A stretch of 64,000 nt of DNA from Lucifuga dentata (GCA_014773175.1 VXCM01000481.1:1-64000), one strand, 5' to 3'; positions 16,594 through 34,113 are shown, numbered from the stretch's first letter. Program-made: numbers and translations. Notes: a model not told the origin generated them from the sequence alone.

Positions 16594-19500
16594 TTAGAAA
16601 ACCAACTTGTGGGGGTAAACACCACTGGACAGGCTGAAGGAAGAGCGCAGGTAGCCTTTCATTTGAGGAACCTTCTTAATGAGGAGCAGGAGCTGAGCAT
16701 CCACAGCCTTCTGGTCCTCCTTCCTCTGCTCTGTCAGCTGGTACTTCTGCAGATGGAAATAAAGACACATGGGAGAAATAACCACAGTGTTAATTGCTAA
16801 TCTGGAGTCTCTCAAAGGTTGCACAGATGCACAACAGAATGTTCTGGTACGTGTTAGTTCACCTCTTTTTCTGTATCAAAGATTTCTCCCTCCTGGTGGC
16901 GGGGTCTCCTCAGCTTCTTCTTCTTGAAGTATGCATCGTTCAGAGTTTTGGGAATCTTCATGCCAGAGATGTTGATTTTGGTGGCAGTGGCAATGACAAA
17001 CTTCTGATGTGCCCTCCGCAGGGGGACTCTGTTCAGGGCAAGAGGGCCTAAGGGGGTTCAAAACAATGAAAAATATCAGAAACATTAAAAGATGACCCAA
17101 GTCTCTCATCTGCGCAAGTTCTTGCAGCTTATCACATTATATTGCATAGAGTGAAGACATAAAGCAGCCACAACACTTATCCTCACCAGTAACAAGCAGA
17201 AGACCACTTGAGAGCTGCTTCAGGAAGACCACACGCTGAAAAATAAACAAAATAGATGATTTAACATGCAGCTGCAGGGTGTTATATTCCCAAAGACCCA
17301 TTACAACAGTAAAGACTTATTTAAATACATATTACAAATATTTAACAATACTCATTTTAAACCTGTATTATGTACATGAATGTACATATAATGCATATTT
17401 AAAAGCTGCCAAACTCAAAATACAAAAAACTCAAACAAATCCTCATACATTTCCATCCCCTGTGTCAGAGTCATTATTTGTGCCATTTACAGAAAGCAAC
17501 AGCTGCAAAACATTTACATAGAGCCACTCAGAGAGATGGAAAATAAATCTACTTGACACATACTCCCAATTATTAAGAGGACTCTTAGCCTGTCAGTTTC
17601 ATAGCCAAAATATTATCTAGGTCAACCATTGCTCACAGTCTGCGTGGGCACACTTGCAGGCTTCCAGAACCTGGTTATTTAGCATTTTAGTGGGAAGGAC
17701 AATGCCTGTTGTAGCTGTGTGTGTATGCTAACAGAACACAATATACTCCAGTTTAGTCTCCACTGTAATCAAGGCAAAACATATGCGTAAGCCATTTACA
17801 TGGATGAAATTACTGGGATTCTGTTGATTATAGAATATACAAGACTCGTTACTTAAATCGGAGTGTGAGGGGATGTTAGGTGAGGGGATGCAGGGATTAC
17901 TCTGATAAGACAATGGGTTGTTAACATGCTTAAGTAAAACAATTTAGAATTTTATAATCTGTCACAGAGTAAATCCACGTCAATTCATGCCACTTTCAAT
18001 CAGTGTTTACATGATGTCTGGGGAAACCAAAAAACTAATTTCAAGCCTTAAGCGGAGTGCAATCAAAGTTTTACCATGCATGTAAATGTACTGAGTGAAG
18101 CATCAGTGCACCTGTCAAGCTCGAAGTGTGTTAAAGTAGAGATTTTTTATGTATAATAGGAATGGAACACATTATTTAATCTGATACCAATCTCATTCTC
18201 CTCAACCAAATTTTTCACCAGTGAGGTCATAACGCTTTGTAAAGACCCACCAGTAAAAGTGGCCATTTTATTAGCTGGTACATTCACATATGTTTTTGAA
18301 AAATTTTGTCTTATAGATGGAAAAATAAGCCTTTCTGAACTGATCAGATGAAAACATAGGCCTGTCACTCAAATTAGTTTATATATTGAAGGACCCATTA
18401 AATATTAGTGTGATAACAGGTTCATATCCCTTTGTTAAAAATTTTAGCTTTAGAATACCTTTTGTTTACATGTGGATGTCTTAACGGCTTACATTAACAA
18501 GTACAAGACAGACTGCTGCCCTTTGACCTCCAATAAGAGACACTATATTCCTTCCTTTTGATAATCCTGGAAAACTTAAAATTATGAAAGCATATACAAG
18601 AGAAACTTCTCACCTTTCCACGGTGGCGACCCGTCAGCAGAATGAGGACAGTTCCTGGTGTGATGGAGGAACGGAGGTTTCTCTTGTGCTTGCAGAAGGG
18701 CTTCTTCCCATGGTTCTTCAGTTTGCGGGGAACATCGTCTGTGGGGTAGTAACGGGGCTACAATATGGAGCACAAGTAGGATTTTTTTTAAACCATAAAT
18801 GTTAATAACCTAATTTCATTTGCTGCAGAAATCCAGAGGAAGACGTACACATTCAAATTCAATATCTCTTTGAATATGCAGGACTAGGAGATTATACTAA
18901 TATTAACTGATATGTCCCCTGTCAATCTAGTATACTGGTGAGGAAAACAAAGACTTGGTTCAGACAGATTAACTAAATTATAGAATTTTTCAGACAGACA
19001 CATAAATTGAACATAAACTACCTTCTAAAAGGAATAAGAGATGGGCCTTTTATACAATTTACAATGTTAATTCTGGAATCATCCTTTAACGTTGTAACTG
19101 AAGGAAGAGTGGCTGCTCGGCCTTGACATATACTCAAACAAGTGTTATGACGGGGCTGTGGACACATGGTTACAGGTTTAAGAAAACAGGACAAAAGAAA
19201 AATAGGCCCCCAGGATCTCTAAATCTATCTTACACATGGATATATGAACAAAGGATTCAGAAGATTCATTGAAAATAACAGCAGTTTTGCTTCCACAACA
19301 CTCTGAAATTCAAACTTTTTCGAATTATTGCCTCCGCTACGGAGGTTATGTAATCAGCGGCATTTGTTAGCAGAATGTCTCAAAATGTTGTGGATGGATT
19401 TGGGGGATAGATACTGTAGATAATGTCAAGAGAAAGAAGTGATTAAATTTTGAGAGGTAATCTGGATCATATTTTGAATCCAGAAGAAGTTTTAAGCCAA

Positions 19501-20433
19501 TTTCAATGAAATTTCACATGGTAGCTCATTTTTTAAACAAAACAAGGGAAGTTTTTGTTTTGTTTTTTTTTATTGGGGATTTTGTTGGTCTTTGCAGAGG
19601 TATGCTCAGAGTGCATTCTTGTTCTTGTTTAAAGTTGAACTACTCTTCAGTTAGCAAAATAGCCTGTACATAACCTTTATGCTTTCAAGTGTGTGGTGCA
19701 GCAAAAAAAATCTGTGTAATCTATTTTATATTTAAAATTCAAAGGTCAACTTTTCAATTCACCTCTAACAAAAACTGTGATCATTGTTGCTGTGTGTGTG
19801 CAGAGACTGAGGCTTTGATTTTATTGTATTGTGCCAGAGTTCAGTTTATTTTTTTTCCTCAAAACTCCACTGGTCACACTGGTTTATACTCCCATTTCAT
19901 TTATAAATACCTCATTGATTTTCCCCAAGTCTGGCACCTGTTCCTGATTTATTCTTAATTTCATTTTCTCCCTCATCACACTGTCATACTCGGTAACACA
20001 ATGATTATAATGATGACATTAGCTTACAGCTGTCAGTAGGTTTCTGTAATCATGAACAAGGAAACTGAAGGATTATGCAGCACTCACCATCTTGCGGAGC
20101 TTGACAACACGAGTGCCTCCATTCTTGTCTCCTCCGACAGTCTTGACGATGGTGGCTTGGGGCCTCACCTTAATCTTCTTCTCCACCTGACAAAAGTGCA
20201 AAATGTTATCAATGCAATATCACAGGCAATCCAATGGCTTACAAAAAAAGTCTCATCTATGATGTTAAATGACAACACTCCCTCACCTTGGTCTCAGTGG
20301 TCCTGATCTTCCTCTTGTACATGGCCCTGCGGGCGAACATAGCAGAACGGGAGTAGCGCCCAATGCCACGGGCCAAAACCGGGTTCCGGCTCCCATGCTT
20401 CTTCTTGGCAGGCTTTTTGTCTCCCTCTGCCAT
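16594..20433 (-). CDS. rpl6: 60S ribosomal protein L6 (eL6; 6 coding exons)
   Basis: Exons from the start: 20433-20287, 20186-20088, 18757-18614, 17235-17187, 17047-16863, 16746-16594, giving 258 aa. The N-terminus is [18 protein letters not shown], a lysine-rich tail. The conserved core includes [22 protein letters not shown] (a KOW-like segment) and [19 protein letters not shown]. Fish L6 is shorter than the human 288 aa because the basic N-terminal repeats are reduced. It is a structural protein of the cytosolic large subunit. The ATG is the first codon of its exon, directly after a TCAG acceptor, so the untranslated exon 1 is separate (21136-21119). The 3' UTR is very short, as usual for ribosomal protein genes. 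Confidence 0.97.
19325..19610 (+). repeat. Teleost interspersed repeat in an rpl6 intron
   Basis: It starts with GCCTCCGCTACGGAGGTTATG and carries, in order, a block resembling TTAGCAGAATGTCTCAAAA, GTGGATGGATTTGG and CTGGATCATATTTTGAATCC, and ends near TTTGCAGAGGTATGC. These blocks recur in a very common fish dispersed element. No coding capacity. The family name is left open. Confidence 0.5.
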
Positions 20434-21118
20434 CTGACAAAGTGCAAGGTAAAACAGGGGCTAATTAGTAATGTGTCTGCATTTGGTTTGGCACGTTTTC
20501 AATGGTGCCATGAGTATGATGGTATTCCAGCCATAGCTATTTAGATTGTGCTGTAATCCACATCCTATTAGTGTCACCCACAGTGAAGTAGCATGTAATC
20601 CCCAGTTGATATGCAATTTATCCAAATAATTGAATAAAGACAACATGCAATTAAGAAACGGGTCAAACTAAACAGACAGCGTCAGCACAGAGATGGCACG
20701 TTCAGTAACGACAGCTAGCAATTAGCCTCACAATGCATTCGAGTTTCTTCATTTGCTATCCGAACAAAATTTCAAGTTAGCAAGTTAAATGGCGTTACGT
20801 CGGGAAAATAAACATGAAAGTGGACTAGCATGTTTGACTGCCGCTTGAGTTTAAAGATAGAAAACGCATTTCTAACGACCACCTAGCTAACTATATAAGG
20901 CATACGCGGAGGCTAGCCGGCGGCCTAGCAGTGCCGATACACCAAATTGTTCATTATTACACAGGAATAGCACATAAAATATGGCAATAACTATATTTTT
21001 CGGATCGTCTAGACACGCGAATTCATCTAGTGATGTTTTAAGACTTTCATATATATTCATTAAGAGAGATGAAACCAGATTTTATTTTTACAGTTACACA
21101 GACGATGGATGTCCTTAC
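20434..21118 (-). other. rpl6 intron 1
   Basis: This is the intron between the 18-base untranslated exon and the exon that begins with the ATG. No repeat is recognised, and I could not establish a snoRNA here by eye. Confidence 0.5.
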
Positions 21119-21164
21119 CTTAGCTATGAAAAAAAGACCGACATCCGGGGATTTGACGTATATA
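21119..21164 (-). promoter_or_regulatory. rpl6 core promoter with TATA-like box and 5'TOP start
   Basis: On the minus strand TATATA (21164-21159) lies about 25 bases before a C followed by a run of T and C (CTTTTTTTC, from 21136). This is the 5' terminal oligopyrimidine start of ribosomal protein mRNAs, which places them under mTOR/LARP1 translational control. The 18-base untranslated exon 1 (21136-21119) ends AAG before GTAAGG. Confidence 0.75.
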
Positions 21165-22370
21165 AGGACGTAACACGATGACGCGCTACGTCGCTTTTCA
21201 AGATGCCACAGTCCTTGTAGTCCAAATAAAAGACAATATTAGTCGAAATAATGAGTTAAACCTGGGCACAGACATGAAATACCATCAATACAGTAATTAA
21301 TAGTCTGGTCCTACATTTTGGACTCAGTAATAGTGTTAATGTCAACTGCTGCATAAACACGAGGAAAAAATACACAAATGTATTGACTTCAGACTTTAGA
21401 ATCTCACAAAAAACAGCCAGAATTATCGAGAATATTATAATTGAATCTGCAAAGGAAGACGCTCATTGCGAAAATAAAAATTCTATAAGGCATAAAAATA
21501 TAAATGTATTGTTTTCTATTTTGCTCTCAACCTCTATCAGATGACTGGTATTTTATTGTATTATTATTATTAGTTTTATTGTATTATCAGCTTGGGAAAA
21601 ATTAATGTTGCCCCATTCCAAAAATCTGGCAGTAAAAATAATCCTCAGATACCAGGGGCTTTTACAGAGTGAGGAATAACAGTAGTTTGTAATTGAAAGG
21701 TGACTGTGTGTATTTTGGTAAGCCACACCTTCATCCACATGACTCCAGTTATTCATCATATCAGTTCTGCTAAAAGTTTTAGCAGATAGTCTACCTGCAG
21801 TGTCCAGTTTGGTCACGAGGCCAGGAAAGAATCATTTGACAGGATGAAAGAAAAGCATTTAACAACCATTTAAAAAAGAAAGGGCAAGGCAACATTATCA
21901 GTGAAAATAATGTGTATGGAATACATTTGTAAACATATAGAATACATTTATGGACATAAAATTAATGAACTGACCAACAACATACTTTTTTGTTAATGGA
22001 TGTTTGAGGTTCAAATAGTTGTATTTATTAGTGCATTGGACGCAACTTCCATATCTAATGTTGACTGTTTGAGAAGATTTAGCCAAACAGCCTTGTAAGG
22101 AGTTGAGAAAACAAAGGAAAATTTTAGAGTATAGGTTCAACCGACACTGTGGCAGTGTCTCTAGATGTTTTCCATTTATGCAGTGATTAAAGTTTTGTCA
22201 CAAAAAAAACAAAACAAAACTTATGCATCCTTTTGTCTTGCTCTTTGCAGACAGCAAGGCTTCTCTTGCAGTTTTAGCATGTTTAAGCTGTTCACACATA
22301 TAGTATCACTTGAATTTTGCATGAAAATACCAAAAGATGAACAGTTCTGTTGCAATTTCAAAAACTGGCT

Positions 22371-22495
22371 TTGTAAGTAAATTATTGTGCTTTGGATGTC
22401 TAGTGGCATATAAAAAAAAAAAAACACTTAGTNTTGTAAGTAAATTATTGTGCTTTGGATGTCTAGTGGCATATAAAAAAAAAAAAACACTTAGT
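22371..22495. other. Assembly false duplication at N 22433
   Basis: Bases 22371-22432 are repeated exactly as 22434-22495. Confidence 0.9.
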
Positions 22496-22498
22496 AAC

Positions 22499-22553
22499 CA
22501 ATAAGATTTATTGCAATCAACAGTTAGTTCATTGCAATAAATAAATCTTATTG
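22499..22553. repeat. Inverted repeat (hairpin) near the acaa2 3' end
   Basis: The left arm CAATAAGATTTATTGCAAT (22499-22517) is mirrored on the right by ATTGCAATAAATAAATCTTATTG (22531-22553), with four extra bases in the right arm and a loop of about 13 bases. AATAAA occurs on both strands inside the arms. Confidence 0.75.
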
Positions 22554-23321
22554 TTCAAGACATAAAACCAAAAAGCAAACTGAATATGGAAAAAACGACA
22601 AGCAGCGTTGGTTGTTGCAGCTGTTAAGAGCTGGTCCTTTTATTAATACCAGATTTCTACAAAATCTTCACATTTTTTTTTTCCAAAAAGGAATTTGTTT
22701 TTGACATAGAAATACAAAGTCTCCTTTTTATTTTATTTTTGGCTGAAGTCATCACAGGACAGAAAATCTTTTCAGGCAAAAATGATCACTGATTAAACAT
22801 TGGAATTCAGTGTCTTCCCTCCTCAACATAGAAATACACCTTTTCCTTCAAACCTTATTCTGATCAACACAATAGTATTGTATTATTGTTGTAATTATAT
22901 TGTTGACTAGTTAATAGTTAATAATAATGCAACACAGGTGAGTTAACCTTTGTATTCCAGGCATACATCAATAGACTCTGTACCTGTTTGTACACTTGCA
23001 AACAGGTGTAGCCCAGAAGTATGAACTGGCTATTGCTATTTACATGAATTTCAAGGCAATACTGAGCTAAACAATTATTGTACACTGCTGTATAAACAGA
23101 CTGAAAGAGGTAAGAAAAGTAACAGCAAAATGAGTCTTGAATGTTAGTCTTGTTTACATGCCAGGGTAAAAACCACTAACAGCCCCTCTTGTTCACAGTT
23201 CCTTTGTCATTTTATGTATGTAAAGGGCTTACAAAATCACATTTCTTTGTAACTTGTGTCACTGATAATTTGTAAAAGGGTGATTGGGTGGAATATTCTT
23301 CTGAGCTCATCATGAGATTCT

Positions 23322-27551
<4,230 letters not shown>

Positions 27552-28031
27552 GATTCCGATTTAACTGTCTAACAATGTAAAAACAGAATAAAGTTTTAGA
27601 CTGTCTGTGTCCTCGTTGTGCTCCAATAGTGAAAAGCTGTAAACAGACGGAAGCTGGGATATCTGACCGACCTTTACTCTAAATAATGCGACGGCTAATT
27701 TTCAACTCGGACTGTACCATTCAACAACTATGTCGCGCGAATGATAAATTAATACATTTAAAATGTTTGAAAAGCACAACTGTTTGAAGTGTTTTATAAT
27801 TGATTTTTATTCACAAAGTAGCCAGTATTTTCCCTCGAAAACTGTTTCGCAAACAAAATACTCGAAAGTGCGCTGTGTAATTGTGAGTTGCATTGTCCGA
27901 ATGACGTAATCTTCCCGCGCCACATCTGTTTCGTCAAGTCAAGGGGACGAACAGTGTGACATGTAACTGCATATGAGCGTTTCTTCTTCTTCTTGTCCAG
28001 TGTTTGCAGAGAAGCATTACACAGAGCAATC
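27552..28031. promoter_or_regulatory. Bidirectional promoter of acaa2 and mrpl40
   Basis: The two start codons are 480 bases apart and diverge. The interval holds TGACGTAA (27902-27909, CRE/ATF-like) and TTCCCGCGCC (27913-27922, E2F/GC-like), and no TATA box is obvious. Both products act in mitochondria, so shared control is plausible, but this is inference. Confidence 0.55.
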
Positions 28032-30282
28032 ATGTGTGCTGCTGTAACGAGATGCCTCTGTAGGGCTTTATCACAACAGTCCGTTCCAACAAGGTAGGGG
28101 AATAACTGGGATGCTTGATGTTTCTCTCATAGCTAGCAAGGCGATAGCACCGAAGCTAACATGTTTAGCTGAGATTATACATGAGCGAATTGGGGTGAAG
28201 TTTGTCTAGTTCACACACGCATTCAGCAACTGTTACTCTGCTCAGTGCTTGTGTCTGGGGTTTTATTTTACAGAGTTTTGATGGGAGAACGTTGCCATGC
28301 TGTACAGAATCCTTGGTTTGCAGCTGTGATGACACTGAAGACATCTGCTCCACTAAGGTATGATGGTGTTGTCATAAACAGGACACAAAAAGCTTTAAAT
28401 AGAGCTGGATAGTGAAGAGAAAATCACAGAGGTGTGATCCAATTTGAGTGCCAAGTCAAGTTGAGACATTTCATTAGTTTGTAAGTGTATATGTAGGGTT
28501 GGTTTGTGGTGTTTTCATACTAAATTTTATCTAAACCACAGTATGTATTGGACATATGCTCTGAGGAAAATTCATTAGGAATGTGTATATGATGATCAAA
28601 CAGGAGAACACATTAATTACACATTTAACTCAACTGGAAATGTCCAGTGCAGAAAAAACAACATTTGAGCTCTATTATATTTTGAGAGCTGGTATCCCAA
28701 ATGACATCTTGTCTCATGTTATATTATCAGTGTTATATTTGGCACATCTGTCAGCTATGCATCTAAACACACCTTGAGAATGCACATGTTGAACTGAGCT
28801 TTTTCGTTCTGTAGAGCGGAACCCAAAAAGAAGAAGAAGGTTGACCCCAGAAGGGAACAAATGATGAGGGAGAGGCTGAGGAAGAAGCTGAAGAAGCTGG
28901 AGAAGGTTCCACCTGAGCTGATCCCAATAGAGGACTTCATTACTCCAGCTAAATATTTAGATGAAACAAGGTGCAGTTTGTTGCTCTTATATATCGGACA
29001 GATGTTTTGTCATGTTTTACGCTTGAATGCGCAACTTTCCATCTTCATGTTTCAATTTTGATAAGTTCACTGCAACCATGACAGAACATCTTGAAATTCA
29101 ACATCAAGTGGTCACCAAAGCGTGGGTGCTGTTTCCAGATGGAAGCAAGAAATGTGGTTGATACTTTTAATGCAAATTTTAGTTTTGACAAAGAAAATGT
29201 ACTGAAGCAGTCATGGTTCTTTCAAATTGAAAAATATTTTCAAATTAGTTTTTTTTTTTTTTTTTTTTTTCCCAATCTCAAACTAATGTGTGCTTGTCTG
29301 TTCCTCAGTCTAAAATCCCTTATTCATGTTCAGTTTCGATTGAGAAATAAAAGCAGCTTAACGTGCAGTACAATCTGAACAGACCTAGTTTTTTTTTTTT
29401 CCAATAATAATCCCAGCTGCAGAATTTGGCCTTTAGCACTAACGATGATTATATTAGATTTGTGTTGCCCAATGCAACATCATGATCTGAAGTCACATCA
29501 CCTCAGTTTGACTTTTTCATTGGCTTTCAAGTTTTAGAATTTTTTATTTTGGAATTTTGGACAGTTGTGACACCAGATGTTATCACAGTCCTCATCGGGT
29601 CTTCCTGTCTGCAGTTTTGAAATAAAAAGAAAGCCTTTTGGCATCAAGGCTCTTTGGAACAATCTTCTTCAGGAACTAAAGCTGGCTAATGATCTGATTC
29701 TATCATTTTTAATCACTTAACACAAGAATTAGACATGCCTCTGTGTATCAATTACCTTTGAGCTCTTTTGTAATGGCAATTTTTTCTTGCGTAATCATCA
29801 GGATGCTTCTAACACTGAAGTACTAATGAAAATTTATTACCATCTCACAAAGGGAGCGCTCTGAACCAAAGCTGTCATTTGAGGAGAGGGAGCGTCGAGC
29901 TCTGCTGCAGAAGGAGTGGTGTCATTACAAACAGGTTATCCTGCTTACTTATCACAACTCAATTAAGCTTTTATGAAAAACGCTGCTTTTCACCTTTACA
30001 CTCCAACATGTCATTTCTGGGCTACATTTAATGTGCTAACAATCTGTTCAACAGGAGCAGCACATGGCTGAATTGGAGGCTGTCGAACTTGCTCTGGAAG
30101 CCCAGAGGGAGGCACTGGAGGAGCTGAGAATAGAGTCTGAGGAGCTCTACCAGGCAGCACTAAAACCAGACCTGCTCCTCCTCCCCTTCACTCACCAAGG
30201 TCCTGCTTACACACCACCAAAATCCAACTATGAAGCACCTGATGGCAAATACAATGACATCACTAAAGTGTACACTCAGTGA
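28032..30282 (+). CDS. mrpl40: Mitochondrial large ribosomal subunit protein mL40 (5 coding exons)
   Basis: Exons 28032-28093, 28274-28357, 28815-28970, 29853-29934 and 30055-30282 give 203 aa, close to the human 206. The N-terminus ([25 protein letters not shown]) is basic and lacks acidic residues for its first 25 positions, like a mitochondrial presequence. A lysine-rich stretch ([30 protein letters not shown]) follows, then long acidic helices ([29 protein letters not shown]) and the C-terminus [22 protein letters not shown], characteristic of MRPL40. It is a structural component of the mitoribosome. It lies head to head with acaa2 and convergent with c22orf39. A polyadenylation signal AATAAA is at 30632-30637. 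Confidence 0.95.
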
Positions 30283-30631
30283 TGGACTGGGAACTCTGGA
30301 TGCAGCTGTTGTGTGTTGTCACGTACTATATATTCATTCATATAATTCAGCCAGACAAGAACACAGAGGTTTCTGACAGCCTGCGAAGAAGAAAAATTGC
30401 TTTCCATTTTGTGTTTTTTCTTGAACTTTCAACAGCACTGGGCTCAGTCCCTTCATTCCTGTTGTGTATCAGATATTATAACATTTGATAAAGTAAGTAT
30501 TCTGTTGCCTTTCCACATTTATACTCTGTATAAAATATAACCTGGAAGAAAGACTATCTAAGACTATGCATTTTTCATGATTCATCTATACATTTTAAGT
30601 GTAAAGTTAGACTGGATCATGAATGAAAATC

Positions 30632-30637
30632 AATAAA
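30632..30637 (+). terminator. mrpl40 polyadenylation signal
   Basis: AATAAA lies about 350 bases after the mrpl40 stop, inside CAATAAATAA. Confidence 0.6.
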
Positions 30638-31622
30638 TAAGTTAGAAAAAAGGAGTATCACACAGATTGCATTCTGTGCCACTGAGGAACATTAATTTGC
30701 TTGTCAGGTCCACTCATCTGTTGAAAATACCAACACAAGCTACCTAATTTTAAAATGCATCATTTATTATATACAATTAGTGCAGACAGTTTTGTATGTA
30801 GGATGGATACATCATATACTAATCACTGCAGATTTAAAATGTCCATACTATTATGTGAAATGGAGAATTTAGACTCGGCTAATGTCCTTTGAAAACAATG
30901 AGGATGCATCTGAAGAGAGACAGATCACACCACATTTTTATGTTCATCCATTGAAATTGTAATGTCCATTAGCATTATGCATCAATCATCACTCTTTGGA
31001 AACTTCATTAGCTGGTTTTCACACAACAGCAGCCAGGTTTGCTGTACTTGAAACATAATTTTGAATTCCTAGAGTAACGACATGGAGAAACTTAGATTTA
31101 AGCTTTAAAGAATCTTGCAACTTTCCTCACATCCCAGTCGGTGTTGACAGCAGGTATTTCATCAGCACCTTGTAACTTTTGTTTTAGAAAGGTGCTATAT
31201 AAATAAAGTTATTATTATTTTCCATAAGCTGCCTAAAACAAAACCAGATATGACATCACTCACTTGGTGGTGCCAGAGGAGCAAAATGGCTTAACATTTC
31301 AATCCATCATGGAGAGCAGCATCAGTTTTTTCAGTGTGGATTTACATTAGAGACATAATGGAATCCTTCATTACTCATCTTTTTTAATATTTATTTATAC
31401 AATAATTTCATACAATAGTCCCTTTCTTGCACTAAACAGCAGGAGATGGAAATGAGTGATGAGCAGTTTCTCCAGCATCTGTCCATGGAGTGAAATGTAC
31501 CCTAAATGCCCCTTTCACACTGGTTTGGATGCAAAGAAAACACTTGAATACCCAGACTTCAGGAGTCCTGAGGCTTGTCCTGATTCAGGGGCAGGTGCCA
31601 GTCTGTGGGAGGGNCCCAGACT
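30638..31622. other. Convergent space between mrpl40 and c22orf39
   Basis: AT-rich with no gene seen. It contains the SINE/LINE tail at 31164-31220 and, at 31551-31613, the false second copy of the end of c22orf39. Confidence 0.5.
31164..31220 (+). repeat. 3' tail of an L2-type LINE/SINE
   Basis: GAAAGGTGCTATATAAATAA followed by TTATTATTATT is the typical 3' end of L2-clade LINEs and the SINEs they mobilise in fish. Only the tail is recognisable. Confidence 0.55.
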
Positions 31623-31677
31623 TCAGGAGTCCTGAGGCTTGTCCTGATTCAGGGGCAGGTGCCAGTCTGTGGGAGGG
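31551..31677. other. Assembly false duplication at N 31614 (c22orf39 last exon)
   Basis: Bases 31551-31613 are repeated exactly as 31615-31677. The repeated piece contains the end of the c22orf39 coding sequence with its stop codon. Confidence 0.9.
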
Positions 31678-34113
31678 TCTCGCCTTAGCTCCCACACTGG
31701 GATGAACTTTCTCTGCTCTGCCACTCTGCTTCTTTCACTCCTCTGCAATGCTTCCTGTTATAAAAATATGCTATTGTTACATATGAATATGGTAAATATG
31801 TAAAACATGACAACGCTGACGTTTAAATATTAACTTCATTGCACTGAGACAACATTTCAATCTCAACTTTTCATTTCCTTTCAGAGATAATAAAAATCCA
31901 ATGACAACATTGACGTTGTTATGACCTTTGATTGTACAAACATTGTGACAATACAGTATAGCGCACAGCCACAGTCTTCATGCATGGACAATATCAGGCT
32001 CTTTTGAATGGTAGAAAATACAACTCCAAAAACCTCCACTGAATTTTAAGCATGGTGGATGAGTATCAAGAATGACAGTAAATTTGAAAAAGTTAACATT
32101 TTTAACTGCTGACTGTGCACTTTAAAATAACCTGTACAGTGAGAGAAATTTCATGAACTGAAGATCTATCTGGTATTTCTAATCCTAATAAATTTAGGAG
32201 TTTTAAAATGACACTACTAAGAATAAAACCAATTTCATGTATGAAATTAAAAAAAAAAATCAAAACAGCTGGAGATGAAGACAGCTGGGTTGATTTCTCA
32301 CTGGAAAATATTTCACCAGAAAGGTATAGTACAACATTTTTCAGACAAAAACAAAAGATTGTTTTTCTGTAGCCAGCTGTACTAAAAACAATATCAGTTA
32401 TTCAGGTCTTTTCAAGTGTCTACATCCGTGTTTTTTGAGGACATGCAGACATTATGATCAGAATCAGACAAAAACCTTTGACTGAGCCTTTAAACAATGA
32501 AACCTCCTGCACCTTGGCTTCGGTACTTCTGTGTTTCTCCCAGTCTCTGCAGCTGTTATAGTCCACCTTCCACTGCTGGCAGGACGGTGAAGTGCCGTAA
32601 GCGTAGTAGTGGTGGAAGCAGTTCCACAGGCTTTTACAGTGTCTGAACTCACTCCAATAGTCATCACAGGTACGAGGAGGCTGTACGGACCAACAGAGGC
32701 AGAAATCATTGTATGAGTTATATGGTGATCCCTGCTGTTGTGTTTCTGATGAGTGTATGCATCGTTTCAATTTCCCTGTGTTCATCTGACATACCTAGGG
32801 AAATTGAAGAGACTTCCTAGGAAAGCACTGATAAAATGTATGTATGTATAGCTTAGATAAATTATACAGTGATGCATTCATGGCCGTAACATCATGGCCA
32901 TAATAAAATAGAACCCTATCACAAACATTCTGACATAAAATCTATATTCTCAATACTAAACCCTTATCAAAAAGCTGAGTACAAATTCTATATCATACAT
33001 CTCAAAAAAGGTTGGCAGTGCATTTTAAAGTCATGTATGGTTTTCATTCTGATCATAAAATTTGAACAAAATAGCATCTTAATAATTTAACACTTTGTAA
33101 GAATGACAAAACAAATCCATCCTTTAAATGAAAATTTAAGGAATTACAGAATGATTTGCAGGAGGAAATAAAAGATTTCATGTCTGTCTTGTCAAGACAA
33201 TAATAAGGACAGTGATGAACTACAATCACCTGTGTTTTGGTGTCGAGTTTTTTGTTTTTTTTTTAATTGCAAAGACAAAAGTATTTGAAGAACTCTGCAA
33301 ACTTATTTTAAAATACTTTGTAAACTATATTGGTATTGTACATTAATCACTGTAATCATAACATTAAGTCAAGAGAATTGTGTTTGTGATATATAACACA
33401 TAGTTTACAGTTGTTAAAAATGATATTGCTTAAGATTTACTCATGATTGTTTATGCTTTTACATATGTAGGTGAACAGGAACACTGTTAATCTGCTCTAA
33501 CCCTTTGATGAGTTCATAATATTACATTTCTGTAGAGCTTTTGTAGCTTCGATTTATAGCTGGGTTACTGTATTATTGTTAGCATTGTTCCTGTTATTTT
33601 GTCCATTCCATATGTGCGTTGTTTAAAAATCATTCTGAACAACGTACCTCGTAGTTTATCAATTTGAAACTGCAGAATTAAATGCTAACACTTTTAAGCA
33701 TTTAATGTGTTAGCATAAGAGAGCAAACAGCGCCTCCTTTCGACACTTCGGTAGCTAAACCTTCAGTGGGGGTTCTTGTATTAAACAGTTCCATATATGA
33801 ATGCAGTTGCACTTTTGGTGCTCTGCTTTGATTGTAAATTATTAACCAAATAATATTTGACATCTTTTAGATAAAAAACTCTGTAAGATAAAACTGTCTG
33901 AGTTGGGTTACCGACAGGGTTATGTTAGCAACCTTAGCTATTCACCATGCTAACTACTTCGTAGTTCCTAGGCTTTGGCACTCTTCATTCTCTTCAAAGA
34001 CAACAAGGAACAACGCACACGAATCAACGATGACACCTTATGCCAAAACCCTAAATTAAAATGCAATTAGTTTGATTCGTTACCCTCCATGCAGTAACTT
34101 CTGAACGCTCCAT
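31623..34113 (-). CDS. c22orf39: C22orf39 homologue (synaptic plasticity regulator PANTS; 3 coding exons)
   Basis: Exons 34113-34084 (MERSEVTAWR), 32680-32513 and 31754-31623 give 109 aa against 105 in human. The core PPRTCDDYWSEFRHCKSLWNCFHHYYAYGTSPSCQQWKVDYNSCRDWE has the regularly spaced cysteines of the UPF0545/PANTS family, a CHCH-like helical hairpin. The C-terminus ELRRDPPTDWHLPLNQDKP matches the family ending. In mammals the protein affects synaptic plasticity. Reading through the exon 2 donor gives a shorter alternative product, so the 31754 exon must be spliced in. The last 63 bases around the stop are falsely duplicated across the N at 31614; the copy used here is the one contiguous with the exon. 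Confidence 0.9.

Larger units (their letters stand above)
21165..23321. other. Intergenic DNA and acaa2 3' UTR
   Basis: AT-rich sequence with no recognisable gene. It contains the false duplication around N 22433 and the inverted repeat at 22499-22553. AATAAA on the minus strand (22512-22507), about 0.8 kb after the acaa2 stop, is a candidate polyadenylation signal. Confidence 0.45.

Noticed and set aside
32420..32512. Intron read-through C-terminus of c22orf39
   Set aside because: The sequence after the GTGCAG donor encodes an unrelated hydrophobic tail, while the 31754-31623 exon gives the conserved family ending.
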